Origin: SKKL01 sp046543225
Lineage (GTDB): Bacteria > Actinomycetota > Acidimicrobiia > Acidimicrobiales > SKKL01
Reading direction: 5' to 3'
Assembly (NCBI GenBank): GCA_046543225.1
Contig: JBKGZW010000094.1
Span: 1 to 11,690, forward strand
DNA length: 11,690 nucleotides
The notes under the pieces: generated by a model
Databases searched by the model: none
What the model was told of the DNA's origin: nothing
The model's input: only the letters and a program-made list of their open reading frames with translations
Translations under genes and position numbers: made by a program
Part shown: positions 6,701 through 11,690 of the stretch, in pieces
Layout: each line of letters begins with the position of its first letter
How positions within the stretch are numbered: the stretch's first letter is position 1

Positions 6701-6886
6701 CACGAGGCCGAGGGGCGCTTGATCATGCTGTTCGCCCGTCTGCGACAGACAGACCGAGCGTTCTGGTTCCTCGGCCCCGCCACCTACCAAGGCCACACCG
6801 GCGAACGCCCCATGGCCATCACCTGGGAGCTCCATCACTCCCTTCCGGGCGACCTGTACACCACTTTCGCGGCAGCGGTGGCATGA
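3789..6886 (+). CDS. PLD-nuclease/DEAD-box helicase/DUF3427 protein, frameshifted near 5965
   Basis: With one base restored the protein is about 1032 residues. Residues 1-130 are a charged N-terminal domain. Residues about 140-290 are a phospholipase-D-type (HKD) nuclease domain with H216-x-K218 and GSSN at 234-237. Residues about 310-660 are a superfamily 2 helicase: Walker A ATGTGKT (338-344), DEFH (431-434), the GMTATP motif, and QQLGRGLRR (634-642). The last about 150 residues, with SRIEILTAFGEVESAK, FSPTTRYRDYAISP and the closing GERPMAITWELHHSLPGDLY, match DUF3427. Such proteins are predicted nucleic-acid translocases with a nuclease domain and often lie in defence islands. The 3789 frame carries coding sequence to about 5965, and the rest is in the -1 frame to TGA 6884-6886. 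Without correction the first frame would end at 6368 with about 130 nonsense residues and lose DUF3427. The start is GTG 3789. Confidence 0.85.
5955..5990 (+). other. Frameshift site inside the helicase-nuclease gene
   Basis: Up to VEELR the reading frame of GTG 3789 is good protein. Beyond it only the -1 frame is (SRERPEPTLAEYLDESGLDL). Adding one G to the GG at about 5965 would give ...VEELRAASRERPEPTLAEYL without a break. A single-base loss in a G run is the simplest explanation. I see no convincing slippery heptamer or downstream structure that would argue for programmed frameshifting. Confidence 0.75.
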
Positions 6887-7486
6887 CATACGAGAGGGTC
6901 AACCACTACTTCGCTCGAACTCGACGGCTCAGCGGAAGCTAGAGGACTCACGCCACGTCGCTCGGGATGCTCACCCCGACCGAGTACGAGCTCCGAACCC
7001 CCACCCCCGAGCTGACCTTGCGAAACCCGGGGCACCCCAAGAGCCTTCACGAATTCCGGGGCGCTTCAGTGTCCGGGCAACAGGGGGAAGGCCAGCGCAC
7101 GCTCAGGACCGTCCACTACCCTTGCCGGGATGCGTCGATTCGACAGATCGCCTTGACTTCAGCGAGGTTGCGGTTCTCCTGGTCTCAAGTTTCCCGACGG
7201 CGGTCAGAACCTACCGCCGGCACCAGGCAGTTCTCCGGAGCAAGTCCCCATGGCGGGCTCGGGCGAATGCGCCCTAGGGATCGGCAGTCCATCATCGCGT
7301 CGGACGAGCCGACGTAGAAGTTGATCGTGAACAAGACCGCCTGTAGACGCTGGCGGCCCGCTTCCGCAGTTCTGGGCGAGGCTCGGCCGATCGCTGAGCA
7401 GGAGCGGTTGCCTCGTTGTCAGACCTTCCGGCGACAACCGGTGTGGTGGCATGGAACGCACGTGACGGACTCGAAAGTAGGTAGTG
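6887..7486. other. 600-base stretch without a recognisable gene
   Basis: No frame gives protein-like sequence. The short open frames here are Pro/Arg/Ser-rich noise. No tRNA-like T-arm, direct repeat pair or att-like duplication was noticed. It holds two short hairpins: GGGCG/CGCCC at 7261-7274, and CGTCGG/CCGACG at 7298-7314. It also holds a dyad CGGTTG/CAACCG at 7405-7440 just before the next operon. Base composition is less GC-extreme than in the helicase gene. I cannot place a confident promoter for the downstream operon. Confidence 0.6.
7405..7440. promoter_or_regulatory. Dyad upstream of the SIS-HAD operon, possible operator
   Basis: CGGTTG (7405-7410) and CAACCG (7435-7440) are perfect reverse complements. 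The overlapping pair GTTGTC (7415-7420) and GACAAC (7433-7438) is another. The element ends 46 bases before ATG 7487. Its position suits an operator or 5' leader structure for the operon. Two short alternative pairings in GC-rich DNA could also be chance. Confidence 0.25.
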
Positions 7487-9409
7487 ATGGGGCGGCCATA
7501 CGGGCAGGAGCTGACGAAGCTCTCCACCACCTTCGACTTTGGATCCACCGCACCGGTCGACGCCCTGGTTGAGGCCGTCCGCGGTTCTGCGGGCTCGCCA
7601 GCCAGGATCGTCGGTTCCGGGGGATCGCTATCCGTTGCACACTTGCACGCCAGCCTTCACGTTCAGATGACTGGCCTTCCGGCCGCTGCAACGACGCCGC
7701 TCGAAGCTCTTCGGCGTCCTTGGGGGCGAGACAGCGCAACGTGGTTCATCACCGCTGGCGGCCGGAACGTCGACATCAGGACTTCGGTCGGGGCTGAGGT
7801 CGATCGAGAGCCGAAGAGCCTCTCGATCCTCTGCGGGGCCCGAACAGGGCCCTTGGCAGATATTGCGAAGAGGCACCCGTTCGTCAACTACCTGCCGTAC
7901 GAAGGCCCTGCGGGGAGAGACGGCTTCCTCGCCACTAACTCGGCGCTCCTGTTCTCTTCATTGGTCACTCGGTCGTACGAGGAGGGGCTGATATCTCCTG
8001 ATGCCTGGGCCGAGACTCAGGAGCTCATGGCCTGCGTGCTCCGAGACCAGGAGCTCCAGCAAGGGTGGCGGCGGGAGGCCCTGAAGACGGTTGGGTTGCC
8101 GCATCTTGTGGTCCTGCACGGGCCGGCGACCTCAGTGGGTGCCGTCGACATTGAATCCAAGTTCACGGAGGCAGGCCTGGCCAATGTCCAGGTCGCTGAC
8201 TATCGGAACTTCGCGCACGGCCGGCACCACTGGCTGGCGCGCCATGAAAACGAGACGGGAGTCCTCGCCCTGGCGAGTGTCGAGGACGAGAAGCTAATGC
8301 GACGGACGCTCGAGGAGTTGCCGTCGGGCACGCTCATCTCGCGCGTGGCGATCCCCGGTGAGGCCCATCGAGCAGCGCTCGTTTCCTTGGTTGCCGCGCT
8401 GACGATTACCGGTGTAGCAGGCAGCGAGTGGGGTGTAGATCCGGGTAGGCCTTTGGTGCCTCCGTTTGGTCGACGGCTTTATCACCTGACGGGTTGGCGC
8501 CCGTCGAGACGGCGACGATCCAAGCTCGCGTCTGAGCGAGGCGTCGCGGCGATCGAGCGAAAAGCCTGTAGGCCGGTAGCTGACCTGGAGCGGTCTGGCG
8601 AACTCGATCTGTGGCTAACGCAACTGGATGCTTTCGTCGACCGCCTCGAGGAGGCCCGATTCGACGCTCTGGTGCTCGACTACGACGGAACCTTGGTCGA
8701 GACGCGTGATCGCTATGACCCTCCGACTGGAGGAATCGCGGCGGAACTGGTTCGGCTGCTCGAGAGTGGCGCTCAGATCGCGGTCGCGACCGGGCGCGGC
8801 AGCTCGGTCCGCAGGGATCTTCAAGCGGTGTTGCCGGAGCGATTCTGGCCAGAAGTTGTGATCGGCTACTACAACGGCTCGCAGGTCGCCCGGCTGGACG
8901 ATCTCGACTGGCCGCATCGAGAGGACCCATCAGGCCCAGCCCTACAAACCGTGTTCGAACGCATTCGGGAGGACCCCTTCCTCACCCGATTGGCTGAGGT
9001 CTCGGCGTCGGCCACTCAGGTAAGGGTTGTATCGAGGGATCGGCGCAGTGCTGCCTGGGTGTTCAGCCACCTCCAAGACGTCGTGGGGATTACTCATGAG
9101 GTCTCCTTGATGACATCCGGCCACTCGATCGACATCGTGGCTGGTTCGGCGGGCAAGCTCAGCGTGATCCAGGAGGGGTGGGCGAACAAGGTCCTCGCGA
9201 TCGGCGATCAGGGTCAGCGACCAGGCAATGATGCAGATCTCCTAGCAATCGACCACGCCTTGAGTGTGGACGTCGTCAGCCCCGCACTCACCTCGTGCTG
9301 GAATCTTGGACAACGAGGTCAGAAAGGCCCGGGTGTCTGCCTGGAGTACCTTCGGGCGTTGAACGTTGTCGACGGCCGTCTGGCCGTCACGGAGGGGGCA
9401 CTTCGGTGA
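7487..9409 (+). CDS. SIS-domain/HAD-phosphatase fusion, first gene of a three-gene conflict-type operon
   Basis: 640 residues. The N-terminal part resembles a sugar-isomerase (SIS) fold: GSGGSLSVAHLHASLH near residues 42-57, then TPLEALRR and, later, two more alpha/beta stretches to about residue 340. Residues about 390-620 are a HAD hydrolase of the Cof-like (C2-cap) type. It has DYDGT at 398-402 with both nucleophile-motif aspartates, ATGRG at 434-438, Lys557 in AGKLSVIQ, and GDQGQ plus GNDAD at 573-584. All HAD catalytic motifs are present, so phosphatase activity is plausible. The substrate is unknown, but SIS plus Cof-type HAD suggests a sugar phosphate or nucleotide sugar moiety. I prefer ATG 7487 to GTG 7484 because AGTAGG lies 5 nt before the ATG. 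The stop overlaps the next start (GTGA). Codons are less GC-biased than in the genes to the left. Confidence 0.85.
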   Translation: MGRPYGQELTKLSTTFDFGSTAPVDALVEAVRGSAGSPARIVGSGGSLSVAHLHASLHVQMTGLPAAATTPLEALRRPWGRDSATWFITAGGRNVDIRTSVGAEVDREPKSLSILCGARTGPLADIAKRHPFVNYLPYEGPAGRDGFLATNSALLFSSLVTRSYEEGLISPDAWAETQELMACVLRDQELQQGWRREALKTVGLPHLVVLHGPATSVGAVDIESKFTEAGLANVQVADYRNFAHGRHHWLARHENETGVLALASVEDEKLMRRTLEELPSGTLISRVAIPGEAHRAALVSLVAALTITGVAGSEWGVDPGRPLVPPFGRRLYHLTGWRPSRRRRSKLASERGVAAIERKACRPVADLERSGELDLWLTQLDAFVDRLEEARFDALVLDYDGTLVETRDRYDPPTGGIAAELVRLLESGAQIAVATGRGSSVRRDLQAVLPERFWPEVVIGYYNGSQVARLDDLDWPHREDPSGPALQTVFERIREDPFLTRLAEVSASATQVRVVSRDRRSAAWVFSHLQDVVGITHEVSLMTSGHSIDIVAGSAGKLSVIQEGWANKVLAIGDQGQRPGNDADLLAIDHALSVDVVSPALTSCWNLGQRGQKGPGVCLEYLRALNVVDGRLAVTEGALR

Positions 9410-10524
9410 ACCAAGAGCTTGCTCTTCGAGTCCTTAGCAGGATCATGGGCTGGGACGATGAGCGCGCTCGTCAGGAGTTCGAGTGGCTCCGGCTAATGGG
9501 CGACCTCAAGTACGACGGGTACCAGGATTACCGCGCTGGATCCCGATTCGTTGAGCGACTGGCTGCATGGCTTCAACAGTTTGAGTCCGCCGATCGCGAG
9601 CTTGCCTACGCCTTCGTGCGGAACGAGCTCGTGTACGTCGGTACTAACGAGATGGAGCGCCTGGTAGAGCAGTTTTTTCCTCGAACGCTCCAGCCTGAGC
9701 TGGTGGCTGATACTGCTGCTCAGCTACAGGTGGCCCCATACCTAGTGCGTGCCGCGCCAGAGGGGGCGGCGCATCTTGAATCGCTCCAACGGAAGACGCT
9801 GTTCATGGGGCTGAGCGATGGAGCGCGGCTCGACATCATCCGACACCACCACACCGGGGTCCTGAGCAACGAACAGTTTGTGCTAGGGACGCAGGTGGAC
9901 CAGGAAAAGTGGGCTGATCTGCTCGGATCTCTCCAGGAGGATCTCAGCGACCCAGACGCGACATTCGAGTTCATCTATTTGCTCGATGACTTCGTTGCGA
10001 CAGGGACGACATTCGTCAGGTACGACCGCGAGGCGGGCAAGTGGAAGGGCAAGCTGCGAAAGTTCCGAGAGTCCTTGGCGACTGCGCATAAACGACTGGG
10101 TCTTATGTCGACAGACTGGCATCTTCGTATCCACCACTATCTTGCATCCGCGACCGGTGCTGAGCACCTGCGGCAGAAGACCGCCGAGTATCTCGAGTCC
10201 GTCGAGTGGGAGCACGGGCCGAGATCGGCCACGGTCTCCTTTGGCATGACACTGCCGCACGACCTGCCGATCGATCGGCGCGAGCCGCCGTTGCCGTTCG
10301 TGCCGCTTGCTGAGAAGTACTACGACCCCGTTCTGCGGACGAAACACACCGACGTTGGAGGCGCCAAGCATCTCGGTCTCGGGTATGGGGGGTGCGCGCT
10401 GCCAGTAGTTCTCGATCACAACACACCGAACAATGCTGTAGCTCTACTCTGGGCAGACACGGCGGGCAGCGATGACGCGCATGCGATGGTGCCCCTCTTT
10501 AGACGTCGGCAGCGACATCAGTGA
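9406..10524 (+). CDS. Phosphoribosyltransferase-like protein (PRTase-CE type), second gene of the operon
   Basis: 372 residues from GTG 9406, chosen because it overlaps the previous TGA as GTGA and has a GGAGGG ribosome-binding site 9-10 bases before it. Residues 1-120 are helical (VNQELALRVLSRIMGWDDER and FVERLAAWLQQF). Around residues 185-205 lies FIYLLDDFVATGTTFVRYD. Its DD (194-195) followed by ATGTT is the PRPP-binding loop of type I phosphoribosyltransferases. The C-terminus has LGYGGCALPVVLDHNTPNN (His at 338) and ends PLFRRRQRHQ. I recall a group called PRTase-CE in computational surveys of predicted conflict systems, and the pattern fits. The role could be transfer or release of a ribosyl phosphate, or nucleotide sensing; none is shown. 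It is tightly coupled on both sides. Confidence 0.82.
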   Translation: MNQELALRVLSRIMGWDDERARQEFEWLRLMGDLKYDGYQDYRAGSRFVERLAAWLQQFESADRELAYAFVRNELVYVGTNEMERLVEQFFPRTLQPELVADTAAQLQVAPYLVRAAPEGAAHLESLQRKTLFMGLSDGARLDIIRHHHTGVLSNEQFVLGTQVDQEKWADLLGSLQEDLSDPDATFEFIYLLDDFVATGTTFVRYDREAGKWKGKLRKFRESLATAHKRLGLMSTDWHLRIHHYLASATGAEHLRQKTAEYLESVEWEHGPRSATVSFGMTLPHDLPIDRREPPLPFVPLAEKYYDPVLRTKHTDVGGAKHLGLGYGGCALPVVLDHNTPNNAVALLWADTAGSDDAHAMVPLFRRRQRHQ

Positions 10525-10530
10525 GGACGA

Positions 10531-11690
10531 TTGCCTAATCCATTTGAGAAGCGAGCTACTGAGTACCTGCGTGACGACGAGGCCTTCCTCGCGGTCGTGA
10601 CGCCGGAGCCGCTCCAGACGTTCTTCTCGGGGCCTGCGGACGAGGACAAGCTGTACGACCGTCTCGTCATGTTGATCGGCACCCCAGGGAGCGGGAAGAC
10701 GACGCTTGCGCGATTGTTCCAGTATCCGACCTTGGCGGCCATCTTGAGGAGCGGTGCCAGCCAGTCCCACAGCAACCTGATCGACACCTTGACCGCTTGT
10801 CGGGCGATTACCAATGGTCGTCCCTCGGTCCTGGGTACCCGAATCTCGCTCGAGAGTGAGTATCGCGAGATTTGGGAGTTTCCGTACCCTGCAGATCTGA
10901 AGATCGGGCTCACACACACCTTGTTGCAGGCGAGGTCGGTCCTCGGCTGGATGCGCGCGATCGAAGCGACCGGAGCGGATCTCGGGTGGGTTTCGATCAT
11001 TCCGAGGGCGGACTCTGACGCCGCAGTCGAAGCGATCGGCGGTCTGAGTGGAGATGGCGTGCTGGATCGGGCGCGAGAGGTGGAGCTCGGAATCTACCGA
11101 GTCGCCGCAGCCCTAGTGCCACCAAGGGTCGATGAGCTCGATGAAGGCGTCCTGAGCGGGTACCGGCCGTTCGATGTCATCGAATCGATCTCGATCGCAC
11201 ACGATGGTCCAGCGGACCTACGCCCGCTCGCCATTTTCGACGATGCGCACCGTCTCCACCCCAACCAGCTAGAGGCGCTCACCCGGTGGCTCGTTCGGCG
11301 TGAGATGCGAATCGCTCGATGGGTACTCACGAGGCTCGACGCGCTCTCGCCAACGGAGGTCCTCGTCGATGCACTCGAAGAGCCGCCTGAGCCGGGGATC
11401 ACGCGGGCTCGTGAAGTGACCGAGATTTGGATGCAGAGCGTTGGTGGCAATCGCACCAATAATCGTCGGGCATTTCGCTCCATGGCTGTCGACATGTCCG
11501 GCCGCTACATGCTGCAGATGGACGTACTTCGTCGGCGCAATCTTCGGCGGCTACCTGACTTGCTCGAGGACGAGCCTGCTCCTCTCTCGCAATCGAAGGT
11601 CACTGCGCTTGAGCGACACGCCGATGCGGTCCAGCGTCGCGTGCGAATGCAGAATGCCCGGCGCGCTGAGCTTACCGCAGATGTCGAGAG
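10531..11690 (+). CDS. ORC/Cdc6-like P-loop ATPase, third gene of the operon, 3' end outside the window
   Basis: The frame is open from TTG 10531 to the window end: 386 complete codons and no stop. The N-terminus is LPNPFEKRATEYLRDDEAFL followed by TPEPLQTFF. Walker A GTPGSGKTT is at residues 50-58 and Walker B IFDDAHRL has DDAH at 237-240. A sensor-1-like segment WVLTRLDALSP follows. This is an AAA+/STAND-type ATPase resembling the ORC-CDC6 group paired with PRTase-CE in predicted conflict systems. TTG is the only sensible start: the codon two before it is preceded by the PRTase TGA, GAGGA at 10523-10527 serves as ribosome-binding site, and the next ATG is too close to Walker A. It is in the same frame as the PRTase gene with 6 bases between stop and start. 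It may sense or remodel nucleic acid or protein as the operon's switch; that is inference. Confidence 0.82.
   Translation, partial: MPNPFEKRATEYLRDDEAFLAVVTPEPLQTFFSGPADEDKLYDRLVMLIGTPGSGKTTLARLFQYPTLAAILRSGASQSHSNLIDTLTACRAITNGRPSVLGTRISLESEYREIWEFPYPADLKIGLTHTLLQARSVLGWMRAIEATGADLGWVSIIPRADSDAAVEAIGGLSGDGVLDRAREVELGIYRVAAALVPPRVDELDEGVLSGYRPFDVIESISIAHDGPADLRPLAIFDDAHRLHPNQLEALTRWLVRREMRIARWVLTRLDALSPTEVLVDALEEPPEPGITRAREVTEIWMQSVGGNRTNNRRAFRSMAVDMSGRYMLQMDVLRRRNLRRLPDLLEDEPAPLSQSKVTALERHADAVQRRVRMQNARRAELTADVE

Noticed and set aside
7261..7314. Two hairpins (GGGCG/CGCCC and CGTCGG/CCGACG) as a terminator pair or small RNA
   Set aside because: The stems are only 5-6 bp with no T-run, and such pairings are common in GC-rich DNA.
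6967..7317. 116-residue open frame in the gap before the operon
   Set aside because: No recognisable domain, Arg/Ser/Pro-rich composition, no ribosome-binding site or -10 box at its start.
9295..9405. Earlier ATG for the PRTase-like gene at 9295
   Set aside because: It would overlap the SIS-HAD gene by more than 100 bases with unlikely sequence. GTG 9406 has a GGAGGG site and a GTGA overlap.

Overview
The window reads as chromosome of a high-GC actinobacterium, possibly of the Acidimicrobiia type. This is inferred from strong G/C bias at third codon positions, frequent GTG/TTG starts, and several genes whose start codon sits 6-9 nt after a TANNNT -10 box, the leaderless pattern common in Actinobacteria. 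No rRNA, tRNA, CRISPR array, integrase or insertion sequence was seen.

Left part (1-3711) holds small accessory genes. The 3' end of a RibD-C/dihydrofolate-reductase-like gene on + faces a minus-strand cluster. In transcription order that cluster contains: a suspected antitoxin/toxin pair (3711-3227; the toxin frame carries two apparent compensating frameshifts); a 127-aa protein of unknown function; a MazE/MazF-type toxin-antitoxin module (2733-2214); a second RibD-C/DHFR-like gene; and a MerR-family regulator coupled to a VOC/glyoxalase-like protein. The MerR gene has a textbook MerR promoter with a 19-bp spacer over a palindrome.

Middle part (3789-6886, +) is one large gene: a PLD-type (HKD) nuclease domain, a superfamily 2 DEAD/DEAH helicase and a C-terminal DUF3427 domain. 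It is broken by a one-base frameshift near 5965. A stretch of 600 bases without a recognisable gene follows (6887-7486).

Right part (7487-end, +) has visibly less G/C-biased codon use. It holds a tight operon of three genes with overlapping or near-touching ends: a SIS + HAD-phosphatase fusion, a phosphoribosyltransferase-like protein with a PRPP-loop motif, and an ORC/Cdc6-like P-loop ATPase that runs off the window. From memory this resembles the three-component 'PRTase / ORC-CDC6 ATPase / HAD' predicted conflict systems described computationally. I know of no firm mechanism, and this operon is the best candidate here for an undescribed system. Together with the helicase-nuclease and the two toxin-antitoxin modules, the region looks like a defence island. 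That reading is an inference from gene content and composition, not a demonstrated function.
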